64,000 nt of DNA, taken from Thiocapsa roseilacustris. GTDB lineage: Bacteria > Pseudomonadota > Gammaproteobacteria > Chromatiales > Chromatiaceae. Each line of letters opens with the position of its first letter. Positions within the stretch are counted from its first letter, which is position 1. Position numbers and translations under genes: made by a program. The notes beneath the pieces are model-generated. The model was not told where the DNA came from. It saw nothing but the letters and a program-made list of their open reading frames with translations, and did not search any database. Below, in pieces: positions 34,224-42,515 of this stretch. The stretch is taken from the NCBI RefSeq assembly GCF_041903755.1, contig NZ_JBBWVE010000016.1, positions 83,886-147,885 on the forward strand, given 5' to 3'.

Positions 34224-37016
34224 ATGAACGCTGTTCCACAAGACCAGGCGCTGGAGCGCGACGTCCAGCTCTTTACGGCACTGCTCGGCGAGGTGCTGCG
34301 CGAGCACAGCCGCAAGCGCGTGTTGGTGATCGTCGAGCGTCTGCGCGACGGCTTCATGCAGCTGCGCGAAGGCGACGACCCCGAGCTGCGCGAGAAGCTG
34401 ATGAAGCGGATCGAGGGGTTGGACGCTCAGACGCTTTCGGAGGTTATCCGCGCCTTCAACATCTATTTCGGCCTAGTCAATACCGCCGAGGAGCTCAACG
34501 CCTATCTTGCCCGCATGGATCTGATCTCGGCCGGTCAGCGGCTCTGGGTCGGCTCCTTCGACGATATGGCGCGCGGGCTCAAGGACGACGGGGTGAGCCC
34601 GGAGAGCTTCCAGAGCCTGCTTGAGCACCTGATCTATCTTCCGGTCTTCACCGCGCATCCCACCGAGGCCAAGCGACGGACGACCTTGGAGACCTTCCGC
34701 CGGATCTTTCTGGTCGGCCAGGATCTGCACCGCAGCAAGCTCAACGACGAGGAGTTGGAGGATCGCCTCCAAGAGATCCTCACCCAGATCCAGATCCTTT
34801 GGAAGACCGACGAGGTGCGAATCCACAAGCCGCAGGTCACCGACGAGGTGCGGCAAGGGCTCTACTTCTTCCGCGAGTCGCTCTTCGAGGCCGTCCCCCG
34901 GGTCTATCGCTTTCTGGAGAAGGCGGTGCGCCGGGTCTACGGTTCGCAATGCGGGATCAAGGTCCCGAGCTTCATCCGGTTCGGTTCCTGGATCGGCGGG
35001 GACCGCGACGGCAACCCCTTTGTGAAGCCCGAGACCACCGAGCTTGCCGTTCGCATGCACGGCGAGCTGGTCCTGGAGCTATATCTCGAGCGCATCCGCA
35101 AGCTGCACCGCATGCTCAGCCATGCCAGCTCCATCTGCCAGCCGTCGCCGGCCCTCTTGGACAGCCTCGATTCCGACGAGGACTATTGGGTCGACACGAT
35201 GGGCCAGAGCCTGCGTCGCTACGTCCACGAGCCCTATCGGCGCAAGCTGGCGATGATGGATCACCGTCTGAGCGCGAATCTCGAGCGTATCCGCTCGCGC
35301 ATGGCGGGACGGTACGATCCGAGCCAACCGGACGGTTACCCGAGCGAGCGCGGCTTTCTCGGCGACCTCTATCTGATTCGCGACTCGCTGCACCACCACG
35401 GCGATGCCAATGCCGCCGCCGGCCCCTTGCAGGATCTCATCCGGCTCGCCGAGACCTTCGGCTTTCACCTGGTTCATCTCGACATCCGTCAGGAATCGAT
35501 TCGCCACACCCAGGCCGTGACCGAGCTGTTCGCGCGCCAAGCCGGCGCTCCCTACTATCAGGCCTTCGACGAGGAGCAGCGCCTGATGGCCTTGGCGGAG
35601 GCCATCGCCCATCCGCACCCCTTCGTGATCGACAAGGCGACCTTGACCCCGGAGACCCGCGAGACCCTGGAGGTCTTCGAGGTGATGGCGCGCATGCGCG
35701 CCGAGATCAGCGAGAACTTGTTCGGCCAGTACGTCATCTCCATGACCCATTACGCCAGTCATGTGATGGAGGTCATGCTGTTGGCACGGCTTGCCGGACT
35801 CGCCGGCAATGATCGCCAGGGCTGGTTCTGCAAGATCCAGATCTCGCCCCTGTTCGAGACGATCGACGACCTGAATCGGATCGGCGAGGTGATGGGGCGA
35901 TTGTTCCGGGATCCGACCTATAGCGCGCTGCTGAAGGCATCGGGTAATCAGCAGGAGGTGATGCTCGGGTATTCGGATTCCTGTAAAGACGGCGGCATCC
36001 TGGCCTCGAGCTGGCGTCTCTACGAGGCGCAGCGCCGCGTGATCCAGCTCGCCGATGACGAGGGTGTCTCCTGCCGGCTCTTCCACGGACGCGGCGGCAC
36101 GGTCGGGCGCGGCGGTGGGCCGACCCACGAGGCCATCCTCGCCCAACCCACAGACACGGTGCATGGTCAGATCAAGCTCACCGAGCAGGGCGAGGTGCTG
36201 TCGTATCGCTACGCCAATCCGGAGACCGCACGCTACGAGCTGACCCTGGGCATCAGCGGGCTCATCAAGGCCAGCCGCTGTCTGATCGAGCCGCCGCCGG
36301 AGGACCGCAAGGACTACCTCGGCATCATGGACGAGCTCGCCCGCTACGGCGAAGATGCCTATCGGAAGCTCACCCAGGAGACCGATGGCTTTCTCGATTA
36401 TTTCTACGAGTGCACCCCGCTCGACGGCATCGCCCTGCTGAACATCGGCTCGCGCCCGTCACATCGCAAGAAGGCGGATCGCTCCTTGAAGTCCATCCGC
36501 GCGATCCCCTGGGTCTTCGGATGGGCCCAGTCGCGTCAGACCTTGCCGGCCTGGTTCGGAATCGGCTATGCCATCGAGCGGTATCGGGGCAACGAGCTCG
36601 ATCGCCTCGTGAAGCTCCAGAAGATGTATCAGGATTGGCCCTATTTCCGGGCTCTCTTGTCCAACACCCAGATGTCGCTTTTCAAGGCCGAGATGCATAT
36701 CGCGCGTGCCTACGCCCGCTTGGCCGAGAACCAGGAGCGGGCGCAGGCGATCTACGGCGTTATCGAGGCCGAATACGGACGCACCCTCACTCAGGTCATG
36801 AACGTCGCCGGTTTGCGCGGTCTCATGGAGGAGACCCCGGATCTCCAGCACTCGCTGGCGCGTCGCAACATCTATTTAGACCCCTTGAATCACATCCAGG
36901 TCTCTTTACTGGAACGCTACCGCGCCGAGCGGGACGAAGAGAAGCGAGAGGAGTGGCTGGATCCGCTGCTGCGATCGATTAATGCGATTGCGGCGGGGAT
37001 GCGCAATACCGGGTGA
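34224..37016 (+). CDS. ppc: Phosphoenolpyruvate carboxylase
   Basis: A 930-residue anaplerotic enzyme making oxaloacetate from PEP and bicarbonate. Catalytic signatures are VFTAHPTEAKRR (catalytic His), SWIGGDRDGNPFV, the glycine-rich loop FHGRGGTVGRGGGPTHEAIL, GYSDSCKDGG and FGWAQSRQTLPAWFG, with the C-terminal MRNTG of the family. Length is standard. In a sulfur or photosynthetic bacterium it would feed the TCA intermediates during autotrophic growth, which is inference. Monocistronic by appearance. Confidence 0.97.
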   Translation: MNAVPQDQALERDVQLFTALLGEVLREHSRKRVLVIVERLRDGFMQLREGDDPELREKLMKRIEGLDAQTLSEVIRAFNIYFGLVNTAEELNAYLARMDLISAGQRLWVGSFDDMARGLKDDGVSPESFQSLLEHLIYLPVFTAHPTEAKRRTTLETFRRIFLVGQDLHRSKLNDEELEDRLQEILTQIQILWKTDEVRIHKPQVTDEVRQGLYFFRESLFEAVPRVYRFLEKAVRRVYGSQCGIKVPSFIRFGSWIGGDRDGNPFVKPETTELAVRMHGELVLELYLERIRKLHRMLSHASSICQPSPALLDSLDSDEDYWVDTMGQSLRRYVHEPYRRKLAMMDHRLSANLERIRSRMAGRYDPSQPDGYPSERGFLGDLYLIRDSLHHHGDANAAAGPLQDLIRLAETFGFHLVHLDIRQESIRHTQAVTELFARQAGAPYYQAFDEEQRLMALAEAIAHPHPFVIDKATLTPETRETLEVFEVMARMRAEISENLFGQYVISMTHYASHVMEVMLLARLAGLAGNDRQGWFCKIQISPLFETIDDLNRIGEVMGRLFRDPTYSALLKASGNQQEVMLGYSDSCKDGGILASSWRLYEAQRRVIQLADDEGVSCRLFHGRGGTVGRGGGPTHEAILAQPTDTVHGQIKLTEQGEVLSYRYANPETARYELTLGISGLIKASRCLIEPPPEDRKDYLGIMDELARYGEDAYRKLTQETDGFLDYFYECTPLDGIALLNIGSRPSHRKKADRSLKSIRAIPWVFGWAQSRQTLPAWFGIGYAIERYRGNELDRLVKLQKMYQDWPYFRALLSNTQMSLFKAEMHIARAYARLAENQERAQAIYGVIEAEYGRTLTQVMNVAGLRGLMEETPDLQHSLARRNIYLDPLNHIQVSLLERYRAERDEEKREEWLDPLLRSINAIAAGMRNTG

Positions 37017-37123
37017 CGGGCCGCCGATCCGTCCGAGGCAGGTCTGGACTGGTCGGGACCGGGATACCGAATCTGGGATAGACTGTGCTCATAGCACCGG
37101 ATGTCAGCAGGGTGACGAATCGA

Positions 37124-37606
37124 ATGGGCTCTGTCGTCGAACTTTACGAGGCACTCGCCAGCGCGCCTGACGATCGGGCGCGCGCGCGGGTAATCGCTTC
37201 CGCCTTCGAGCGTTTGGAGGAACGTTACCCGCACTTGCCGGACTTGGTGACCAATCAGCAGCTGCGTGAGACCGAGCTGCGGCTTCAGAGAGAGATCGAG
37301 CACTTACGTGCCGATCTTGTGGTGCGGATCGAGCAGCTCCGGGGCGAGGTCAAGACCGAGATCGAGCAGTTGCGGGGCGAGGTCAAGACCGAGATCGAGC
37401 AGCTGCGGGGCGAGGTCAAGACCGAGATCGAGCAGCTGCGCGGTGATCTGCGCGAAACCGAGCTGCGACTCCAGAAGGAGATCCAGCAGCTTCGCGGCGA
37501 GGTCATGACCGCGATCGAGCGCAGCCGCAATACCTTGCTGATGTGGCTCATACCCCTCATGTTTGCTCAGGTCGGCGCATTGACGGCGCTGGTGAAGCTG
37601 CTCTGA
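37124..37606 (+). CDS. Coiled-coil protein with C-terminal membrane anchor
   Basis: A 160-residue protein (start MGSVVELYEALASAPDDRAR chosen at 37124; 37085 would add 13 residues). After a globular N-part comes a long coiled coil from about residue 45 to 135, including three tandem 11-residue units of the EIEQLRGEVKT type, then the hydrophobic segment LLMWLIPLMFAQVGALTALV. Hendecad repeats and the tail anchor resemble the DUF1640/CCDC90 group; I cannot assign a function. It lies just upstream of the xpaC-telA pair on the same strand. Confidence 0.7.
   Translation: MGSVVELYEALASAPDDRARARVIASAFERLEERYPHLPDLVTNQQLRETELRLQREIEHLRADLVVRIEQLRGEVKTEIEQLRGEVKTEIEQLRGEVKTEIEQLRGDLRETELRLQKEIQQLRGEVMTAIERSRNTLLMWLIPLMFAQVGALTALVKLL
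37328..37426 (+). repeat. Three 33 bp tandem repeats inside the coiled-coil gene
   Basis: Units 37328-37360, 37361-37393 and 37394-37426 each start ATCGAGCAG and end AAGACCGAG. They are nearly identical at DNA level, and a partial fourth follows. In-frame length (11 codons) keeps the coiled coil intact if copy number changes. Confidence 0.9.
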
Positions 37607-37655
37607 CGAGGGAGGGCTTACGCCCTCGAGTACATCCCGTAGCGGAAATCCGAGT

Positions 37656-37784
37656 ATGCCCGAGTTACGAACGATCGTCCCTCCATCGCCAACGCGACCC
37701 CCTTTGGGTCTCCGTCTGCTTGGTGGGGTCTTGCTCACCTTCAGCGTGGGTCTGGTCTCTTGTCAGGCGATGTTCGTCCTCTGA
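37656..37784 (+). CDS. Possible 42-codon gene for a lipoprotein-like membrane peptide
   Basis: A 42-residue frame, MPELRTIVPPSP then a Pro/Arg-rich stretch and the hydrophobic segment LLGGVLLTFSVGLVSC, ending QAMFVL. LVSC matches a lipobox, leaving only a seven-residue lipopeptide. Its TGA overlaps the ATG of xpaC at 37784 (TGATG), a typical coupling junction. It sits in the gap between the coiled-coil gene and xpaC. No ribosome site is strong, so it may also be a leader peptide or chance. Confidence 0.4.
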   Translation: MPELRTIVPPSPTRPPLGLRLLGGVLLTFSVGLVSCQAMFVL

Positions 37785-38704
37785 TGGCCGGTCCCGCGAG
37801 CACCCCTCCCGAGCAGCGTCGGACGCTGAGTCTGACCGAGCTGATTCTCGGGGTCAGGCCGGATCGTCACCCTGATCCCGACACGACTATGCCCGCCCGG
37901 GGAAAACCTCGCGCGAAAGGCACGCTCCTGTTCCTCCTCCCGATCCCGCTGCTGATCGGTGCCTTGATCGGGCTCGGGGCCGGTCAGTTGGATGTCGTCT
38001 TGGTCGACGGGGGCATCTTCGCGCTTTTCATGGCGGCAGCCGATCTGACCCGTCGGGGGCTGCGCGCGGAGTACGCCCAACAGATCCTGCGGTTTTCGCG
38101 GCTCCAGCGCATCCCGCTGAAGACCATCGGCGGTTTGCTGACAGGCGCTGCGACCGGACTGGCCGCCTGGTTGGCGGTCGGGCAGGGGCCCGCGCTCAGC
38201 CTCGTTTATGCGACGGTGGCCATGATCGGCTTTCACCTGATCTATGGGCTTGAGCCGCTCGGTCGAGCACGTCCCTTCGCGACCGACGACGAGCGGACGC
38301 GCAAGGTCGCGGCGGCCTTGGACGAGGCCGAGCGCAAGCTGATTGACCTGGACCGCGCGGCGAAGACCATCGCCAATCCGGAGTTGAAGATCCGCCTGCA
38401 ACGTATCGGCTCGCAGGGCCGGTCGATCCTGAATCAGATCGCGGATCGACCCACCGACCTGTTTCGTGCACGCAAGTTTTTGAGCGTTTATCTCGACGGT
38501 GTCCAGCAGGTCGCCGACGGTTACGCGCGGACCCATCGTCTGGCGGATTCGCGTGAGTTGGAGCAGAATTTTCGGAATGTCCTGGTGACGGTCGAGCAGG
38601 TGTTCGACGAGCAACACCAGCGGCTTCTGAAGACGGACGTCATGGACCTCGATATCCAGATCGAGGTGCTGAAGAAGCAGCTCGAGCGCGAAGGAATTCA
38701 GTAG
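37784..38704 (+). CDS. XpaC-family (5-bromo-4-chloroindolyl phosphate hydrolysis) protein
   Basis: A 306-residue protein. Two or more membrane segments lie at about 45-140 (GTLLFLLPIPLLIGALIGLG and later hydrophobic stretches), followed by a charged helical cytoplasmic domain with ALDEAERKLIDLDRAAKTI. XpaC proteins are typically encoded next to TelA, as here. The ATG at 37784 overlaps the preceding small frame; a TTG at 37760 is an alternative. Its TAG stop is followed directly by repeat E10. The biochemical role is unknown in spite of the family name. Confidence 0.78.
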   Translation: MAGPASTPPEQRRTLSLTELILGVRPDRHPDPDTTMPARGKPRAKGTLLFLLPIPLLIGALIGLGAGQLDVVLVDGGIFALFMAAADLTRRGLRAEYAQQILRFSRLQRIPLKTIGGLLTGAATGLAAWLAVGQGPALSLVYATVAMIGFHLIYGLEPLGRARPFATDDERTRKVAAALDEAERKLIDLDRAAKTIANPELKIRLQRIGSQGRSILNQIADRPTDLFRARKFLSVYLDGVQQVADGYARTHRLADSRELEQNFRNVLVTVEQVFDEQHQRLLKTDVMDLDIQIEVLKKQLEREGIQ

Positions 38705-38789
38705 CTAAACCGCGCTAAGGTTAACATGCGTCGTTTCGGGGTCGGTGTCCTGTCGCCGCGACCAATGGCCTCGGTGGGGCGCGGTTTAG
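38705..38789. repeat. TAAACCGCG-family inverted repeat, copy E10
   Basis: An 85 bp element with ends CTAAACCGCGC and GCGCGGTTTAG. It begins on the base after the xpaC TAG stop. The interior has ATGCGTCGTTTCGGGG, close to E1. Confidence 0.86.
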
Positions 38790-38815
38790 GAGGGGCAATT
38801 ATAGTGAGCTCGAAG

Positions 38816-38854
38816 TTTGGTGCATCCACAGTCCTTGGCAGGTACGCGGTTTAA
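38816..38854. repeat. Partial right end of a TAAACCGCG-family element
   Basis: Only the right terminus GTACGCGGTTTAA (38842-38854) is clear; the left part is lost. A 21 nt AT-rich spacer (38855-38875) separates it from E11, as in intact pairs. Confidence 0.55.
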
Positions 38855-38875
38855 GCCTCTATATTTGTTAATTTT

Positions 38876-38961
38876 TTAAACCGCGCCGGCTCAAGCGGTC
38901 GTCAAGTCTGCCGGGGCCGATCCCATCCGAAAACAGCGCATACCGCGCCGGGCGCGGTTTA
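38876..38961. repeat. TAAACCGCG-family inverted repeat, copy E11
   Basis: An 86 bp element, ends TTAAACCGCGCCGG and GGGCGCGGTTTA. Its interior GTCTGCCGGGGCCGATCCCA is shared with E15 and, in inverse orientation, resembles E12. It lies 27 bp before the telA start. Confidence 0.88.
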
Positions 38962-38988
38962 TTATCCAAATCGATTGGGAGAGATTGT

Positions 38989-40194
38989 GTGAGCGAGCGA
39001 GAGCGAGGCGATGCGGTGATGGATCCTCACGCACAGGGGCAAGCGACGGGCGCCCGGCCTGCGCCGACAGCCGATCCCGTCGCGGAGATCGTCATCGTCG
39101 ATTCGCCGACTCCGGCGCAGCGGCCGCTCGTGGTCGCCGAGGATGCGCAGGCGCCGCAGATCAGCGAGGCTCAGCTCGGGCGCCTGCTGCAGGAGCTGGA
39201 TCTGAACGACACCCACTCCATTCTCTTTTTCGGCTCCAAGGCCCAAGAGCGCCTCACCGAGGTCTCCGACCAAATGCTCGAAGGCGTAAGGGCAAAGGAT
39301 GTGGGTCCCGCCGGGGCCGCGCTGAGCGAGATGGTGACGACGCTCAAGGGATTTCGTGTCGATGATCTCAATCCGAACCGCAAGCCCGGTTTATTGGCGC
39401 GTCTGACCGGCAAAGGTCGGCCCGTCGTCAAGTTCCTGCAGGAGTACGAGGCGGTCCGCGATCAGATCGAGACTATCTCCGGACAGTTGGAGCGGCACAA
39501 GACCAAGCTCCTAACCGACGTCACGTCGCTAGACCGGCTCTACGCGGCCAACCTGGACTATTTTCGGACCCTGGAGCAGTACATCGCGGCAGGCGAGGCG
39601 AAGCTCGTCGAGTTGGACGAATCGACCATCCCCGCGCTGGCGGCGCAGGTCGCGACCAGCACCGACATGGTCGAGGTGCAGCGCCTAAAGGATCTGCGCG
39701 GCGTCCGCGACGAGCTGGACCGGCGCGTCTATGACCTGCGGCTCACGCGACAGGTGACCATGCAGGGCCTACCCAGTATCCGTATGGTCCAGGAAAACGA
39801 CAAGGGACTGATCAACAAGATCAACTCGACCCTGGTCAACACCGTGCCTCTGTGGCGTCAACAACTGGCCCAGGCGGTCACCATCTATCGCTCGGGCGAG
39901 GCGGCCGATACCATCAGGGCGGCCACCGATCTCACCAACGATCTGCTGCGCGCCAATGCGGATAATCTCAAATCGGCCAACGCCGAGTCGCGCCGGCAGA
40001 TCGAGCGCGGCGTCTTCGACATCGAGGTGGTCAAGCACGCCAATCAGACCCTGATCGAGACGATCGAGGAGAGTCTGGCGATCGCCGACGAGGGTAAGCG
40101 CGCCCGCGCCATCGCCAGCCAGGAGCTCGAACGCCTGGAGGCCGATCTGCGTCAAACCCTGACCTCGGCGAGCGCCCGGCGAACCGATCAATAG
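38989..40194 (+). CDS. telA: Toxic anion resistance protein, TelA family
   Basis: A 401-residue, almost all-helical cytosolic protein. It has the family pattern ISEAQLGRLLQELDLNDTHS early, LNPNRKPGLLARLTGKGRPV around residue 125, and long charged helices (EQYIAAGEAKLVELDE, MVQENDKGLINKINSTL). TelA is named for tellurite resistance; the molecular action is not settled. The GTG at 38989 has GGGAGAG upstream; ATG 39019 is an alternative. It is paired with xpaC, with two and a half repeat elements inserted between the two genes. Confidence 0.85.
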   Translation: MSERERGDAVMDPHAQGQATGARPAPTADPVAEIVIVDSPTPAQRPLVVAEDAQAPQISEAQLGRLLQELDLNDTHSILFFGSKAQERLTEVSDQMLEGVRAKDVGPAGAALSEMVTTLKGFRVDDLNPNRKPGLLARLTGKGRPVVKFLQEYEAVRDQIETISGQLERHKTKLLTDVTSLDRLYAANLDYFRTLEQYIAAGEAKLVELDESTIPALAAQVATSTDMVEVQRLKDLRGVRDELDRRVYDLRLTRQVTMQGLPSIRMVQENDKGLINKINSTLVNTVPLWRQQLAQAVTIYRSGEAADTIRAATDLTNDLLRANADNLKSANAESRRQIERGVFDIEVVKHANQTLIETIEESLAIADEGKRARAIASQELERLEADLRQTLTSASARRTDQ

Positions 40195-40215
40195 CAGGCG
40201 CGCTTGGTATACCAC

Positions 40216-40243
40216 TTCCATTTTCCGGCAGATTCTGTATATT
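40216..40243 (+). promoter_or_regulatory. Predicted promoter for the rpsP operon
   Basis: TTCCAT (40216-40221) and TATATT (40238-40243), 16 bp apart, in an AT-rich patch some 60 bases before rpsP. Confidence 0.4.
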
Positions 40244-40303
40244 TGCGCGTTTACCTGCGGGGCCATTCCCGCAACGTCCAATCGTATGGGTCCAGGACAG
40301 CAC

Positions 40304-40573
40304 ATGGTTACGATTCGTTTGTCTCGGGGTGGCTCCAAAAAGAACCCTTTTTATCAGATCGTTGTCGCCGACATCCGCGCCAAGCGTGATGGACGCTATA
40401 TCGAGCGCCTCGGTTTCTTCAACCCGCTCGCCAAGGGCGGCGAGGTCGAACTGCGCGTCGATCGTCAGCGTGCCGACTATTGGGTCGAGCGCGGCGCCCA
40501 GCCGACCGACCGCGTCAAGCAGCTTCTGAAGCAGGCCGCTCGCGAAGAGTCGGCAACCGCAGTCGCTGCTTAG
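40304..40573 (+). CDS. rpsP: 30S ribosomal protein S16
   Basis: An 89-residue protein. The start at 40304 gives MVTIRLSRGGSKKNPFYQIV, the standard S16 N-terminus, with CAGGA upstream; an ATG six codons earlier is not supported by homology. RDGRYIERLGFFNPLA is also typical. It heads the conserved rpsP-rimM-trmD-rplS operon. Confidence 0.97.
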   Translation: MVTIRLSRGGSKKNPFYQIVVADIRAKRDGRYIERLGFFNPLAKGGEVELRVDRQRADYWVERGAQPTDRVKQLLKQAAREESATAVAA

Positions 40574-40619
40574 TCCGAACGATCGCACCGCGAGAAGCCG
40601 ACTCGAAGCGCCCCGATCG

Positions 40620-41129
40620 ATGGCCGGACAACCGGATTCGACGCGTATCGTCGTCGGACATATCGCCGGAGTGTACGGGGTGCGCGGCTGGTTGAAGGTG
40701 ATGTCGGAGACGGATCCTCCGGAGGGCATCCTGAGTTACTCCCCCTGGCTGCTCGGCGCAGACGCGACAGCTTGGACGGTGAACGAAGGAAAGCGGCACG
40801 GCAAAGGCATCGTCGTCAGCCTTCTCGGCTGTGACGACCGCGACCGAGCGGCCGCGCTCGTCGGGCGGGATATCGCCGTTGTTCGTGATCAGCTGCCGCC
40901 GGCCTCGCACGATGAGTTTTACTGGGTCGATCTCGAAGGTCTTTCGGTGGAGACGACCGAGGGTGTCGTGCTTGGCGCGATCGATCATCTTTTCGCGACC
41001 GGCGCAAACGATGTCATCGTTGTCAAGGGTGATCGCGAACGTCTATTGCCCTTCGTGTGGGGCGATGTGGTCAAGGATGTCGATTTCGAGCAGCGCCGGA
41101 TGCTGGTGGATTGGGATCCGTCGTTCTAG
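40620..41129 (+). CDS. rimM: 16S rRNA processing protein RimM
   Basis: A 169-residue ribosome maturation factor that binds S19 and assists 30S head assembly. N-terminal RimM domain with VVGHIAGVYGVRGWLKVMS and a C-terminal PRC barrel containing EFYWVDLEGLSVETTEG and LPFVWGDVVKDVD. It is the second gene of the rpsP operon, 46 bases after rpsP. Confidence 0.95.
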   Translation: MAGQPDSTRIVVGHIAGVYGVRGWLKVMSETDPPEGILSYSPWLLGADATAWTVNEGKRHGKGIVVSLLGCDDRDRAAALVGRDIAVVRDQLPPASHDEFYWVDLEGLSVETTEGVVLGAIDHLFATGANDVIVVKGDRERLLPFVWGDVVKDVDFEQRRMLVDWDPSF

Positions 41130-41202
41130 CGAGTCGGCTTCCACACCCTCGACGGCGCCTCGTGCTCGAGATGCTCCGATGTGATCCGCGCCGGTATCCG
41201 TG

Positions 41203-41952
41203 ATGCGCTTCGATGTCGTCACCCTATTCCCGGAGCTGTTCGGGGTCCTGCTCGATCAAGGTGTGACGGGGCGAGCCCTGATCCGCGGTGTGGCCGAGCT
41301 GCACCTTTGGAACCCGCGCGACTTCACGCACGATCGGCATCGCACCGTCGACGACCGCCCCTATGGCGGTGGCCCTGGGATGTTGATGAAGGTCGAGCCG
41401 TTGCGCGATGCCATCGTCGCGGCGCGCGCGGAGGCTCCTGAGAGTCGGGTCGCTTACCTCTCGCCGCAGGGCAGGGTTTTGGATCAGGCTGCGATGGTCG
41501 AGCTGTCGCGCCGGCCCGGCTGGATCCTGGTCGCCGGACGTTACGAAGGCGTCGACGAGCGCCTGATCGAGGGCCATGTCGATGAGGAATGGTCGATCGG
41601 CGATTACGTCCTGAGCGGCGGAGAGTTGGCAGCCATGGTGGTGATGGACGCGGTCATTCGACTGCTTCCCGGTGCACTCGGACACGCCGACTCGGCCGTC
41701 CAGGATTCGCACACCGACGGGTTGCTGGATTGCCCGCATTACACCCGACCGCCCGAGATCGACGGGCGCCGGGTGCCTGAAGTCTTGAGCGGCGGCGATC
41801 ACGCCGCGATCGCGCGCTGGAGGTTGCAGCAGGCCCTCGGGCGAACCTACCGGCGTCGCCCCGATCTGTTGGAGCGGCGCGGTTTGAGTCCGCACGAGCA
41901 GGCGCTGCTCGATGAATTTGTCCGGTCCCGTCACGACGATGAGGCCGGTTGA
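41203..41952 (+). CDS. trmD: tRNA (guanine-N1)-methyltransferase
   Basis: A 249-residue SPOUT methyltransferase that makes m1G37 and prevents frameshifting. Signatures: RFDVVTLFPELFGVLLDQGV, DDRPYGGGPGMLMKVEPL, VAGRYEGVDERLIE and the knot region EEWSIGDYVLSGGELAAM. The ATG at 41203 is preferred; a GTG at 41200 adds one residue. It lies between rimM and rplS. Confidence 0.96.
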   Translation: MRFDVVTLFPELFGVLLDQGVTGRALIRGVAELHLWNPRDFTHDRHRTVDDRPYGGGPGMLMKVEPLRDAIVAARAEAPESRVAYLSPQGRVLDQAAMVELSRRPGWILVAGRYEGVDERLIEGHVDEEWSIGDYVLSGGELAAMVVMDAVIRLLPGALGHADSAVQDSHTDGLLDCPHYTRPPEIDGRRVPEVLSGGDHAAIARWRLQQALGRTYRRRPDLLERRGLSPHEQALLDEFVRSRHDDEAG

Positions 41953-41973
41953 GAACAGGAGCCGAAGGAAACC

Positions 41974-42318
41974 ATGAGCAACATCATTCTCCAGCTCGAA
42001 GCCGAGCAAATGAAAGCCGAAGTCCCCGAGTTTTCTCCGGGCGACACCGTCGTCGTCCAGGTCCGCGTGAAGGAAGGCGCCCGCGAGCGTCTGCAGGCCT
42101 TCGAGGGCGTGGTGATCGCCATCCGCAACCGCGGTCTGAACTCGGCCTTCACGGTCCGCAAGATGTCCCACGGCGAAGGGGTCGAGCGCGTCTTCCAGAC
42201 CCATAGCCCAGTGATCGCCGGCATCGAGGTCAAGCGCAAGGGCGACGTGCGTCGCGCCAAGCTCTACTACCTTCGAGGCCGCACCGGCAAGAGCGCCCGT
42301 ATCCGCGAGAAGATTTAA
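41974..42318 (+). CDS. rplS: 50S ribosomal protein L19
   Basis: A 114-residue protein at the 30S-50S interface. VPEFSPGDTVVVQVRVKEGA and RLQAFEGVVIAIRNRGLN are standard. It starts 21 bases after trmD with an AGGAAA ribosome site. Its TAA stop (42316-42318) is inside repeat E12, making it one of the clearest cases of a stop codon within the repeat. Confidence 0.97.
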   Translation: MSNIILQLEAEQMKAEVPEFSPGDTVVVQVRVKEGARERLQAFEGVVIAIRNRGLNSAFTVRKMSHGEGVERVFQTHSPVIAGIEVKRKGDVRRAKLYYLRGRTGKSARIREKI

Positions 42319-42401
42319 ACCGCGCCCGGTGCGGTATGCGCTGTGTTTGGATGGGATCGGCCCCGGCAGTTTGGACGACCGCTGGAGTCGGCGCGGTTTA
42401 A
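42315..42401. repeat. TAAACCGCG-family inverted repeat, copy E12
   Basis: An 87 bp element with ends TTAAACCGCGCCCGG and GTCGGCGCGGTTTAA. It contains the rplS stop codon. Its core GTGCGGTATGCG and GATGGGATCGGCCCCGGCAG matches E11 and E15 in reverse orientation. Confidence 0.9.
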
Positions 42402-42423
42402 GATATTAAAAAAATACATTATT

Positions 42424-42510
42424 TTAAACCGCGCCCCCACAAAGGCGGGATAAAGCCTTCGAGTCCGACACACTATGATCACGACGCATTTCACTCCGGA
42501 CGCGGTTTAA
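42424..42510. repeat. TAAACCGCG-family inverted repeat, copy E13
   Basis: An 87 bp element, ends TTAAACCGCGCCC and GGACGCGGTTTAA. It is paired with E12 across a 22 nt A/T spacer (42402-42423) and ends 5 bases before the sbcB start. Confidence 0.88.
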
Positions 42511-42515
42511 GGCGA

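Noticed and set aside
37328..37426. The 33 bp tandem units as a CRISPR or minisatellite outside a gene
   Set aside because: They have no spacers and stay in frame inside the coiled-coil gene.
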